Program-made: the position numbers and the translations under genes | The notes under the pieces: model-generated | What the model was told of the DNA's origin: nothing | The model's database searches: none | What the model saw: only the letters and a program-made list of their open reading frames with translations | Source: Eutreptiella sp. 'Long Island Sound 2002' | Lineage: Eukaryota > Euglenozoa > Euglenophyceae > Eutreptiales > Eutreptiaceae | Direction of reading: 5' to 3' | NCBI GenBank assembly: GCA_964036045.1 | Contig: OZ038397.1 | Location: 23,094,032 to 23,158,031, forward strand | DNA: 64,000 nucleotides | Part shown: positions 49,352 to 58,246 of the stretch, one piece after another | Layout: each line of letters starts with the position of its first letter | Numbering within the stretch: the stretch's first letter is position 1

Positions 49352-52300
49352 TTAGTTTCGCTTCTTACGCTGGGACATAGTCTCAGCACGGGTTAGGAGC
49401 TGCCCCTCGTTGTTCTCAACGAGGTAGGTGCGGAAGATGGGGTTGATACTCCCATCTGGTTGTATGAAGGCTGACATAGGTTCCCAGGTCGCCTCGGACA
49501 ACCCATAGCCATCCCACAGGGTAAGGAATTTCCAGCCCTGTTTATACTCGTGGCGAGCAATACCTGCAACCACGTAGTAACCGTCGACTGCCATCTCATC
49601 GGCAGTCATCTCTTCGAGTTCGTCTGCCTCCTCTGGACTGGCAGCGTTCTCTAGGTCTATACGTTCAATCTCACTGTCGCTGAGGCGCCACTCATCCCAA
49701 GACAAGTCGTCAGGGGAGTGATAGTGCCTCAGCTGCTTAGGAGCACATAGCAGTTCACCACCTAGACGTGGACTGCATCTGACATGGATCCTGGATCCAT
49801 CTATCCTGATGATACGATAGGGTCCAAAGTAAGGGTCCTGTAGGCAGTTACGTGGCCAGGAGCGTAGGCGTGAATGGTGTACCAAAACAAGGTCACCAAC
49901 CTTGAAGCTGGCAGGTCGCCGTAGGCGGTTCCGTCGGCTCTGTTCACGGTCACGAATGTGCCTCAGGTTAGTACCAGCCTGGTTAGCCAGAGACTGCTTG
50001 TGTTCTAGCCAATCTCCTACAGGGCTCTTGAAGTCCTCAGGAAAGGGGGTTTTGAAGAACCAAGCAGGTCGTCCTCCATGGAACAGTTCGTGGGGGGTGA
50101 AACCCGTAGAAGAGCTCCGCTGTGAGTTCATGGACAGAACTGCCCAGGGCACTAGGCGTACCCAGTCCTTGGTGCGCTCCTGTTTCATCAGGATTCTTAA
50201 GTTTTGCTCCACCACACGGTTCTGTCTCTCACAGAGAGGGTTAGACGTGTGAGTGTAGGGCACACCTGTGGTTACCTCCACGTTGAGGGCATTTAGCACT
50301 CGTTTGTACCACCCAGTGTCACTGCGGATGCGTACATCTTCATCAGAGTGCACCTGTTTAGGTGCTCCATAGGGTTCGAACCATTGTTCGACCAACATTT
50401 TCACAGTCTGCTCACCTGTGATTTTCTTATTGCAAGGGAACACACGGGTGAAGCGAGATAGACCACAGGTGACCACGAGGCAACTATCATAGCCGCCAAA
50501 GCGTGGTAGGCCGTGGATGTAATCCACGTAGAGAAGAGAGTTAGCACAATAGGGTATGGGTAAGCTGGAGATCAGACCCCTATCCCTACTGTCGCTCTGC
50601 TTGCTGGCATGACAGCCACAAGCATCCACAATGGTCTGCATACGCGACCTCAGTTCAGTCAGGGTTAGACTAGAGTAGAAACACTCACGGAAGAAGTCCA
50701 CTGAGCGATTAGCGCCAGTGTGACCGGAACTGAGATGGGACCACTGTAGGCACCCATCTAGTCGTGCCTCAGGCACCACAATTCGGTCCTCGTAGAAGAG
50801 GTACTGATTGTTTTTATACCACTGGTGCCCGTCAATGACACGGGGTTCGAGACCAGTGTTGAGGGTTTGGAGAATTTCTTCATACTCTGACTGATAGTCG
50901 GTTAGACTCCTACCCTCCAGGATTCCAGCAGTGCGCATGGACAGGTCAAGCTGGACATCCATACGCTGAAAAGCCTCTTTGGCGAGCGCCTCAGAGCTCT
51001 CACCAATAAGCGCATCGAAGTTGTTGCGCGATATATAGTCAGACAGTTCATTCTTAATCCCGGGGATATGATGCACTGTCAGCCTGAACTGGCTCAGGTA
51101 AGTCCACCACCGTTTTAGCTTCGCTTTCTCTGGTGGTGGGCCCTTCTGAAATGACTTCACAGGCTCCTGGTCACACAGCCAGACGATAGGGTTAGACCCC
51201 AGGAGTCGGGATTGTGAAGATAGCACCAACATACCGGCCAGGAGTTCCTGGTCATAGGTGCTGTAGTTGGAACGCGCTTGGTTCCACTTCCAGTTCCAGT
51301 GTCCCAGTGGCACCAGTCGCCACTCACTGGTAGGATAGTCGTGTTTCAACGAACCATCACGGTTCAGTCCAGTAGTACGATAATGGCAGTGGGTTAGCTC
51401 AGCGGGGTTAAGCTCCTGCCATTGATAGATCGTACCTCCCCCCCCTACATCACTGGCATCAGTGATCAGGACTATCTCGCCCTCGGGGCGGGGAACTCCC
51501 AGGCAGTTGGAGGAGGCAATCTTCTTCTTCAACTCCTGGAAACACTCTTCCTCTCTGGAGGTCCACCTCCAGGGAGTAGTTTTCTTGATTAGGTCAGTGA
51601 GGGGTGCAGAGGAGTAAGTAAAATTGTGGATGTGACGCCGATAGAAATTACAGGCGCCCACAAAACTCCTCACATTGTGTAGACCCTTCTTAGGGTCATC
51701 GCGAATCTGCATGTCCTGTAGGGGCTGCATCTTAGACGCGGCTGGTTTCCACCAGCCATACCCCACGTCGAAACCCAAATACTCCATCTCCTCTTTCATG
51801 AACTCACATTTTTCGAGTTTGATTCGGAGATGGTTTTCTTGACAAACAGTGAAGAATTCACGTAGGAGAAGGACATGGTCCTCTTTGGTATTAGTACCCA
51901 AACTCACGTCGTCGATGTGAGCCTCCATTTCTGCACCCCGAGAAATCAACTCTTGTACTAGAGGCCTGCGCCTCAGTATGTACAAAATTTTGTTCATAAG
52001 CTCCTGGAAGAGGGCTGGGGCGTTAGCCACCCCGAAAGGCATAACCTTCCACTTGAAGACACGACCCTTAGGGGTTATAAAGGCAAGCAGCTCCTGAGCT
52101 GCGGCGGTTAGGTCAACCTGCCAGAAACCAGAGCGTTTGTCCATTTTGGTCTTATACCTACATTTGGCAATACGCTCCAGGGTGTTTTCCATGTTAGGAA
52201 TACTCCCTGAGTGGTTCTGGGTTTTCTTGTTGACCTCACCATAGTCTACAACAAGACGTAGAGCAGTCGACCCTGGTTTAGCAACAAGGAAACAGGGGCT

Positions 52301-54154
52301 GCAGTGATGGGGATAGTCCCCATGTTTGTACTCTTCAACGAGGCCAGCATCAATGCATTCTTGGATCTGGCGCTCGATTTCTTCAACCTGTTCCTGTGGA
52401 GCGGGATAGGGACGACGCCTCACTCGCGTCTTTTCAAATTCTGGTTTCAATTTCAGGTCCATCTGGACCAGTTTTTTGCAAGATAGGGGAGGCGGCAAGG
52501 CGCCGAACACCTCCTCATAGGTTATCAGCAGTTTCTTCAGGCGGGGGTCAAGGTTAAGACTCTCGACTTTCTGAAGGAAATCCTCCTCAGCATGGAGGTT
52601 GCTTTTTCCATGTTCTTTCTTTTTATGCCGATCAGCAGTTTCGGCAGGTACAGTACCATCGTCCCACTCAGGGGGACATTGCTGCCCATAGTGTAGAGAG
52701 TACACTAGAGGTATCTCAGGATCAGGCAGCGTATAGGACTCATCGTCCTCCTCAGACCAGATGGAGTATTTCCAGGTCTGTCTGAGGTATTGCAGCCGCT
52801 CTTGGCGCTCAATACCTTCGGCCTTCAGGTACAACAGCCGTCGGAGTTCTTGCGTGTCATGCTCAGACAAGGGCATGTTATTAGCAGCAGGCCGTGCCAG
52901 AGCATCGGTACTCCGGGCCACGGGTTCACCTGTGTGCACAGGCTGCATGTGTAGCACTGGTTTCCCAACAGAGGAAGCGGGTTCAGAGGTTGACTCTAGA
53001 TCTACCTCCTCTAGCAACAGCTGGGCCAGGAAAGCACTATGTTTTAGGTCAACACAGCTGGGATCAACAGAGGGAATAGTGCTGGCGATCTCAGACAGTT
53101 GGTCGTCAGCATCCTCTTTTACAGCTGCAGGTTCCAGATAGTCATCAGGAGACTCACACCCTGTAAGTGTGGCAGATAGGTGCTCAGGAGATCGATTTTT
53201 GAGATCATAAAGGGTCAGGCCACGATTTTCGGCCATGACCTCTTTTAGTAGCACCTGGTCCAGGTCACACAGGGGTACAGGATTGAGAGATCCATCGATG
53301 ATGGACAGGAAACTGGCCCACTCAGGGACCTGCATAGCTGTGTCTGAGTCCTCAGGCACATAGATGGGGCCGTCGGGGAGTTGCACTTTTCCCACGGTCA
53401 TTCGGTCAAGCATACGGCGCCAGTAGGCATGTTCACCAGAGCAACCCCAGTCAGGGGTGCACATAACAACCCTTCCTCCCTCATAAGCGATCTTGGTCAG
53501 GACCTTCGCGAGCAGGGAGAAGGGAGGGTTAGCATACGCTAGGCCCATTGCTTTCCAGAAGAAACGGAAAGCATTGTTCGTTTGTTTCGAGCAGTACAAC
53601 TGCATGATGTGCTGTTGTTGGCTCGCAAACAATTCCACCTGGATCTCATCCAGGTTTACCTGAAGGGCCGCCAGTCCATTTTCGAGAACATGACGGGCCA
53701 GTTGGTAATTTTCAGTACGATAGTTCGTCTTGGCTGCGTAGCGCAGCCCAGACTCTTTTCGTCCTGACAGCTCCAAAGGAACGGAGAATAGCCCACTGCC
53801 AAAGTCGCAGTGCAAAGAGTAAGGACGCTGTAGGGACAGCATTTTAACCTGGGGGTTTCTTCTTAGAAAGTCAGTGCCAATGACAATGTCAAAGGCGTCA
53901 GTGTCCAACACTCTGCAGTGTTGAGTCACGGTTTCGTCGCCCAGACAGATGGTCACATCGACCCCCCCCAAGGAATGGATGGTACGCCCATCCCCTACTC
54001 TTATGGCCACAGTCTTAGTCTTCCTGAAAGTTTTAAGCAGGCGCCGGGCCACTATGGAAAGTGTTGCACCGGTATCAAGCACTGCTCGAAAAACCTGATC
54101 CCCGATTTTCACGAGGATCCAGAAAACCAAGTCCTCCTCTTCGGAGCCGCCCCC
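49352..54154 (-). CDS. pol: Retrotransposon Pol: protease, methylase-like, RT, RNase H, integrase, chromodomain
   Basis: An open frame of about 1600 codons follows directly after a UAG at 54157-54155 and ends at TAA 49354-49352. Numbering from 54130: aspartic protease LDTGAT (18-23) and IGTDFL; a methylase-like segment (160-245) with ELFAS, YANPPFSLL and CTPDWG; a variable linker; RT (about 575-780) with MPFGVANAPALFQ and catalytic HIDDVSLG in place of YxDD; RNase H (about 887-1050) with TDAS, YDQELLAG and SDYISR and an insert of about 40 residues; integrase with HLSSGHTG, CGC, then a D-D-E core (YVDYIHG, HSDED, CERQNR); and a chromodomain (about 1513-1550) with LWDGYGLSEATWEP. There is no in-frame ATG at the start, so it should be made as a Gag-Pol fusion. 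Chromodomains steer integration towards chromatin. Confidence 0.95.
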   Translation of the reverse strand, partial: GGGSEEEDLVFWILVKIGDQVFRAVLDTGATLSIVARRLLKTFRKTKTVAIRVGDGRTIHSLGGVDVTICLGDETVTQHCRVLDTDAFDIVIGTDFLRRNPQVKMLSLQRPYSLHCDFGSGLFSVPLELSGRKESGLRYAAKTNYRTENYQLARHVLENGLAALQVNLDEIQVELFASQQQHIMQLYCSKQTNNAFRFFWKAMGLAYANPPFSLLAKVLTKIAYEGGRVVMCTPDWGCSGEHAYWRRMLDRMTVGKVQLPDGPIYVPEDSDTAMQVPEWASFLSIIDGSLNPVPLCDLDQVLLKEVMAENRGLTLYDLKNRSPEHLSATLTGCESPDDYLEPAAVKEDADDQLSEIASTIPSVDPSCVDLKHSAFLAQLLLEEVDLESTSEPASSVGKPVLHMQPVHTGEPVARSTDALARPAANNMPLSEHDTQELRRLLYLKAEGIERQERLQYLRQTWKYSIWSEEDDESYTLPDPEIPLVYSLHYGQQCPPEWDDGTVPAETADRHKKKEHGKSNLHAEEDFLQKVESLNLDPRLKKLLITYEEVFGALPPPLSCKKLVQMDLKLKPEFEKTRVRRRPYPAPQEQVEEIERQIQECIDAGLVEEYKHGDYPHHCSPCFLVAKPGSTALRLVVDYGEVNKKTQNHSGSIPNMENTLERIAKCRYKTKMDKRSGFWQVDLTAAAQELLAFITPKGRVFKWKVMPFGVANAPALFQELMNKILYILRRRPLVQELISRGAEMEAHIDDVSLGTNTKEDHVLLLREFFTVCQENHLRIKLEKCEFMKEEMEYLGFDVGYGWWKPAASKMQPLQDMQIRDDPKKGLHNVRSFVGACNFYRRHIHNFTYSSAPLTDLIKKTTPWRWTSREEECFQELKKKIASSNCLGVPRPEGEIVLITDASDVGGGGTIYQWQELNPAELTHCHYRTTGLNRDGSLKHDYPTSEWRLVPLGHWNWKWNQARSNYSTYDQELLAGMLVLSSQSRLLGSNPIVWLCDQEPVKSFQKGPPPEKAKLKRWWTYLSQFRLTVHHIPGIKNELSDYISRNNFDALIGESSEALAKEAFQRMDVQLDLSMRTAGILEGRSLTDYQSEYEEILQTLNTGLEPRVIDGHQWYKNNQYLFYEDRIVVPEARLDGCLQWSHLSSGHTGANRSVDFFRECFYSSLTLTELRSRMQTIVDACGCHASKQSDSRDRGLISSLPIPYCANSLLYVDYIHGLPRFGGYDSCLVVTCGLSRFTRVFPCNKKITGEQTVKMLVEQWFEPYGAPKQVHSDEDVRIRSDTGWYKRVLNALNVEVTTGVPYTHTSNPLCERQNRVVEQNLRILMKQERTKDWVRLVPWAVLSMNSQRSSSTGFTPHELFHGGRPAWFFKTPFPEDFKSPVGDWLEHKQSLANQAGTNLRHIRDREQSRRNRLRRPASFKVGDLVLVHHSRLRSWPRNCLQDPYFGPYRIIRIDGSRIHVRCSPRLGGELLCAPKQLRHYHSPDDLSWDEWRLSDSEIERIDLENAASPEEADELEEMTADEMAVDGYYVVAGIARHEYKQGWKFLTLWDGYGLSEATWEPMSAFIQPDGSINPIFRTYLVENNEGQLLTRAETMSQRKKRN

Positions 54155-54157
54155 CTA
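54155..54157 (-). promoter_or_regulatory. In-frame UAG between Gag-NC and Pol (candidate readthrough site)
   Basis: The zinc-knuckle frame and the pol frame are the same frame, separated only by this TAG, followed by GGG GGC GGC. Gammaretroviruses reach Pol by suppressing a gag UAG followed by a G-rich spacer and pseudoknot. The similarity of position and context is seen here; function is inferred. Confidence 0.6.
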
Positions 54158-54712
54158 TTCCTCATCAGGGAATTTCACATCCACTCCTGCAGCCATGAAG
54201 GACTTGGCCATCCAGGCCAAGCGCCTCTTCTTAGAATTATTTCCCTCAGGAGTAGCGTTATCCCCTTGGGGTCGCTTCTGGGGGACACCTGCGGCAGGAG
54301 CGGGTGTGGCAGCAGGAGTAGGCGTAGCAACAGGCGCTGATGAGCGCCTCTGGGGGTTAGGGGGTCCAGTCTTACCACCCCCCTTGCCACCTCCTTTACC
54401 TTTATCCCCATTCGGGGGATTTCTGGCGGGCGTCGGGTTCTTCTGGCGCTCCGCCTCCTGACGCTTGAGTTTGTCACTCTCGCGTTTCTTGATGTGGCAT
54501 TCGTCCTCATAGTGACGACGCTTGCCACAGTAACCACAGGTGATGGTACACCTGAAGTGGTCCTGATGGGTCACAGTTTTCCCATCTTTAGTATGCTGCT
54601 GACGTTTCATCTGCAGCATACAGCCACTGCGAAGATCGCAGTCAGAGGCATGACAAGGTCCCCCCTTGTCATTGACAGGTCGGCAGTAAAACAGGGGGGG
54701 GGGTGCCTGCAT
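54155..54712 (-). CDS. Retrotransposon nucleocapsid frame with CCHC zinc knuckle
   Basis: This 185-codon frame overlaps the end of the capsid frame by 44 bp and is +1 to it. It has an unusual Cys/His-rich front (YCRPV..GGPCHASDCDLRSGC), then a canonical knuckle CGYCGKRRHYEDEC (C-x2-C-x4-H-x4-C) that binds RNA in Gag proteins, then Lys/Arg- and Pro/Ala-rich linkers. It ends DEE before the UAG. The ATG at 54712 may never be used; the sequence is more likely the C-terminal part of Gag reached by a frame change at the C10 run just downstream. Confidence 0.85.
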   Translation of the reverse strand: MQAPPPLFYCRPVNDKGGPCHASDCDLRSGCMLQMKRQQHTKDGKTVTHQDHFRCTITCGYCGKRRHYEDECHIKKRESDKLKRQEAERQKNPTPARNPPNGDKGKGGGKGGGKTGPPNPQRRSSAPVATPTPAATPAPAAGVPQKRPQGDNATPEGNNSKKRRLAWMAKSFMAAGVDVKFPDEE

Positions 54713-56330
54713 CAGTTGGGACCTCGTTCATGGCACGTAGGTTGCCCCTCCCTTTACCGCCTCCCTGGTTGGTGTTAGTGGGATTTTTATGCCCCTTCCC
54801 TTCGCCACGTTCAGGGGTAGGGGTACCACCTCGTCCCAAATGTTTCTTGAGGAACTTCTCCATGTGGGAGTCGTTCTCTCTCTCAAGAGCTAGCTCAATC
54901 AAGAGATCCACCAGAGTATCATACGAGTGGGTCCTGCTCTTCCTCTCAGAGGTTGAGCGGCAATCATCCCACGTACGCTGGGGGATCTTACTCATGAGCC
55001 ACAGGTGGGGCTCAGTGGCTCCGTAGGAGCCCACATTCATCCTCGAAAATAAGTACTCCATGTCGCACACATACTCAGAAATTCGCGCAGCGGATGGAAA
55101 CTCCGGGAGCATAGGTAGCTCCTCGATTTGTGTGCGTACGCTGAGGTCAGTCTCATAGACTGGGAATGTTTTCTCTAACCTGAGGAGTAGCTCCGCCCAA
55201 GTAGAACAGGTTTTCACAATCTGTTTGACCTGTTTTTGCAAAAATTTCTTTTTGCATGAGCGTTTTAGCAGTGAACATTTGGTGGCCACATCCACATGGG
55301 ATTGGCCAGTCAACAAAAGGAACTCCGCAAATTCTTCTGCCCATTCAGGCAGGTTTTTAGGGTCGAACTCCGGCAGTTCCAGCTGGATGTTCGCGTGGGC
55401 AATCGGTCTGCCCATCTTCCCACCCCCCGGAGTTAGGCCTGAAGGCGACACGCCGGCAAGTGGGGCCAGGGCTGACAGCCCTCTTCTCTCACTCTCTGTG
55501 ACAGGCACGTCCTGTAGGTCCGCCATAGGCACAGTCCTGGCACGGGGGTGAAAGGGGCTGGGGCAGGTAACCTTAGGCAACAGCCTTGAGACCCTCGATC
55601 TCTTGAGATCTTCGGCCAGGGTACTCAGCCCTGGAGAGAGAGAGAGGAACTCAGGCTTGGGTAAGGGTTCTGCAATACCCAGTTTAGCCTTAATGGCCTC
55701 TGATAAGGCCGTCACATCTGGATCTTCTGATCCAGACAGGAATTTGGCCAGCAGCTCGGCCGTTTGATCCAGGGCACCGTAGGTTGGCCTTGGATGATGT
55801 TCTTCGACTCGAGTTGGGCCCACTTCGGGAGCCCTTGGGGTTGGGTACTCAGGTCGTAGTCGTCTTGGCAAGGATGCAGTAGACGGAGGGCCTGAGTGTG
55901 AGTAGGACCCTAGATCCGTACGTGGTCTGGACCCATGTACAGCCATTGGTTCCTCTCCATCTTCCCCACGGATGGATTTGTAGTACTCATCGTGCATGAT
56001 GTACTCATCCATCTTCATCTTCAGCTTCTCATATTCCTCACGTCCTTCAATGGCAGTTGAGGATGAAGCTGGGCAATTGGATCGTGATACTGAAGCAGCC
56101 AAACGTCTGTGGAGGTGACTGAAGCTGTCTCCACCGTGTGCTGCTAAGTCCTCGGTGGTAAGGCCTTTATTCTTCTCCGCCCTTCTGCATTCTGGATCTC
56201 CTTGGGACCCAGATGCGCCACCGAGGTGATGTGGTGCTCGGTGTGGTGGTTCACTCATTGGGTGGACCACACTGCCCATTTGTACTTGGACAGTTTCGAT
56301 AGGCCAGGTCCTTACACTTGGTGTGGACAT
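54669..56330 (-). CDS. gag: Retrotransposon Gag (matrix/capsid part)
   Basis: The first good start is the ATG at 56330 (MSTPSVRTW), about 80 bp inside the 5' LTR edge; the frame is also open upstream. The front half is Pro/Ser/Arg-rich. The capsid-like part (roughly residues 325-500) has ELPEFDPKNLPEWAEEF, TWAELLLRLEKTF and a helical pattern as in retrotransposon Gag domains. A basic, Gly-rich stretch (GRGGTPTPERGEGKGHK) precedes the end. Read straight, it stops at 54669 just after a C10 run, before the zinc knuckle, so the nucleocapsid lies in another frame. Confidence 0.9.
   Translation of the reverse strand: MSTPSVRTWPIETVQVQMGSVVHPMSEPPHRAPHHLGGASGSQGDPECRRAEKNKGLTTEDLAAHGGDSFSHLHRRLAASVSRSNCPASSSTAIEGREEYEKLKMKMDEYIMHDEYYKSIRGEDGEEPMAVHGSRPRTDLGSYSHSGPPSTASLPRRLRPEYPTPRAPEVGPTRVEEHHPRPTYGALDQTAELLAKFLSGSEDPDVTALSEAIKAKLGIAEPLPKPEFLSLSPGLSTLAEDLKRSRVSRLLPKVTCPSPFHPRARTVPMADLQDVPVTESERRGLSALAPLAGVSPSGLTPGGGKMGRPIAHANIQLELPEFDPKNLPEWAEEFAEFLLLTGQSHVDVATKCSLLKRSCKKKFLQKQVKQIVKTCSTWAELLLRLEKTFPVYETDLSVRTQIEELPMLPEFPSAARISEYVCDMEYLFSRMNVGSYGATEPHLWLMSKIPQRTWDDCRSTSERKSRTHSYDTLVDLLIELALERENDSHMEKFLKKHLGRGGTPTPERGEGKGHKNPTNTNQGGGKGRGNLRAMNEVPTDAGTPPPVLLPTCQ
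54694..54703 (-). promoter_or_regulatory. C10 homopolymer at the Gag frame change
   Basis: On the element strand ten C residues sit where the capsid frame must pass to the zinc-knuckle frame. A shift of +1 (or -2) here joins them. It may be a slippery recoding site, a mutation in this copy, or an artefact of homopolymer sequencing. Confidence 0.55.
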
Positions 56331-56398
56331 TATGGACTTGTTGTTGAGCTTTTGTTCTGCACTTCTCAGGGTCGGTTCAAAAGGTCTCAAGGGACTGT

Positions 56399-56409
56399 CT
56401 CTGCTACCG
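56399..56409 (-). promoter_or_regulatory. Primer binding site (initiator tRNA-Met type)
   Basis: Directly after the 5' LTR the element strand reads CGGTAGCAGAG. GGTAGCAGAG is complementary to the 3' end of eukaryotic initiator tRNA-Met (...CTCTGCTACCA), the usual primer for many LTR elements. The first base is C where T would be expected. Confidence 0.8.
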
Positions 56410-57132
56410 GAAAGATGTCCTTGAATTATGCCCTAGGTCTTTTGATGTATTCCTGCAAGTTGGTTTTGTAGTGGAAAACCCCAAACCAAAGCAGCAAGTA
56501 GAGCAAGGACTGAATATGGATCGAATCAATGAAATCAATGATTGGTTTTGGAATCCAGTGTAACACAGAAGGGCTGCAGAAAGACAAAGCAGGTATATGA
56601 ACATAGATTCAATCACAAATGAATAATGCAAAAGGTTTTATATGAAAATTGGTCACACTCTAGCCTCAGAGGTTGCAATAGGCACTTCATGTGCACTCTT
56701 TTGGGTGAAATGGTGCTGGTTAGGACTGAGGGGCATAGATGTCAGGACCACACAGAAAATGACTTGGCCAAGCAACTGAATTCAGAAACAGTTACAAAGT
56801 AGGACCACAATAAGTGGTAGAATCAATTGAGTATAGGGGTCTTGGGGTGGGAGACCACTTAGGCTTAACCTCCAAGGCCCACAAGCATGGAATGCCTGAT
56901 TTATTTTGGTATGACCTCCATGAAGGAAGGTACCTCCGCTCAGTTGAGTGGTAGGGGTGAACTTCATGGGGGGGGCTAGGGTCACAACCCTAGTTACCTT
57001 GAGAAAGTGTACTTTAGGCCACAAAAGAGAGATAAAAACACTTAAGTTTGTCTCAGCATCAACAAAGGGTTTTAAGGGGGGCTTAGCCTGGATCAAGCCC
57101 TCCAAGAAAGACATGGCAGTGACTTTTTCTTA
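56409..57132 (-). repeat. 5' LTR (724 bp)
   Basis: Second copy of the LTR, next to the primer binding site and gag. It is identical to the 3' LTR apart from three internal substitutions and the base at the primer-site boundary. It should contain the element's promoter, though no clear TATA box was assigned. Confidence 0.93.
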
Positions 57133-57138
57133 CTCAAG
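57133..57138. repeat. Target-site duplication, right copy (CTCAAG)
   Basis: Matches 46016-46021 and lies directly outside the 5' LTR. Confidence 0.85.
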
Positions 57139-57520
57139 TATCCTATTTTTGTTCAATAGCTGCATGGTCAAATCATACCCATGGCTGGGTGCTCCTCTGA
57201 CTTTTAATAAGTATAGATTATCTCATCTACTGTTGGTGCGGGCCGATTGAAGTGAAGCCGAAGTCCAACGCTATTGCACCTAGATGCAGCTAGTTAGGGG
57301 CTTAACACTTTTTTGCGTATGAGATCAAGGAGCCCGCTTGCTAGCCTTTTAGGTGCAAAGCAACCAATTCGATGCAAGGGTGAAGTTGTGTTGGCTAAAG
57401 TTGATGGTCTACCAAAATGTGATAAAGGTGAGAAATGCATCAGCCATGAGCTATGCACCCGTGGAGTGCTTTGCACTTGTCTCCATGTGCCTCACATTTT
57501 GGCCTTTTGGTGGAGAGGAT

Positions 57521-57652
57521 CGTTAATGTCTTGACCACCACAACCTACCGCCATAGAAAAACGGAACCGGTGGGGTCAAGACATTACCTTAGCAAACTTT
57601 CAAGAGAAGATCGACAGTGTATCATGCGGTGAAGAATTAACGGGTGATTGTC
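57521..57652. repeat. Hairpin-bearing dispersed repeat, copy 1
   Basis: It contains TAATGTCTTGACC (57523-57535) and its exact inverse GGTCAAGACATTA (57574-57586), forming a 13-bp stem. It continues TGTATCATGCGGTGAAGAAT and ends CGGGTGATTGTCC. A related copy lies at 58247-58352, and the tail also resembles 39508-39570. Confidence 0.8.
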
Positions 57653-58246
57653 CTAGGCTCCGTCAAGAAACCACAAATGGATTGTATACCACACAGGGGA
57701 ATCACACACGCGCAACGTAGGCTTCCAGGCACATAAAAAAACAAAAAACGTTGTTGTATCCAAAGCACCCAATGTACTGCTGCAAGGTAGCAGCGGGACT
57801 AGACATGGCCGCGGCACTGGGTGTGGCACCAGCAGCTATAGAGGACTGTCCATGCAAAAAGCGGTACTACACTCTGAGAAAGAGCTGCCGGGCTTGGCCG
57901 TCTTCGGGTTGACTCGGTGTTCCTCTGCCTTGCCGCGCTACGCTGCTCTAACAGCTGCCAGGGTGCTAGTCAAGCACAAGCACCCGCGCAAAAGCCCGCA
58001 GCGGTGTTGGGCATGGTTCCCGCCCGTGGCCGGCTGGGAGCCCGGCACCGCTGTGATCAGTTGTGTTAGCAGTTGGGCCGACCTGCCGTGGTCCACCTAA
58101 TAAGTTTGAGCAACCCCTGGTGGGGAGTGCCAGATTTCGCCGGAGTGAACCGGCGGGGGTGATTGCTGTGACAGCCACGGGGGGCTTGAAGCATGGGTGG
58201 TATACGACGGTCGGAGGGTTGAGCGAAGGTTAATGCCGTATAGATC

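Larger units (their letters stand above)
46022..57132 (-). mobile_element. Complete Ty3/gypsy-type chromodomain LTR retrotransposon, 11.1 kb
   Basis: The element is bounded by near-identical 724-bp direct LTRs and a 6-bp CTCAAG duplication. It contains, in order on the minus strand, a primer binding site, gag, a zinc-knuckle frame, a UAG, then protease, a methylase-like segment, reverse transcriptase, RNase H, integrase and chromodomain, a 2.6-kb untranslated region and a polypurine tract. RT before integrase is the Ty3/gypsy order, and the C-terminal chromodomain is the mark of chromoviruses. With three internal LTR differences in 724 bp and a 1592-codon open pol frame, it inserted recently and may still be competent. 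Confidence 0.95.

Noticed and set aside
49902-50252. Plus-strand frames within the retrotransposon pol region
   Set aside because: They lie opposite the integrase and linker coding sequence and have no motif of their own.
54128-54130. TTG as the start codon of Pol
   Set aside because: The frame is open from the UAG at 54155 and continues the zinc-knuckle frame, so a fusion by recoding is more plausible than TTG initiation.
26829-54157. Reassignment of UAG to a sense codon in this organism
   Set aside because: Long intact frames here contain no TAG and the FMO gene ends at TAG where the family normally ends; local readthrough or mutation explains the two cases better.
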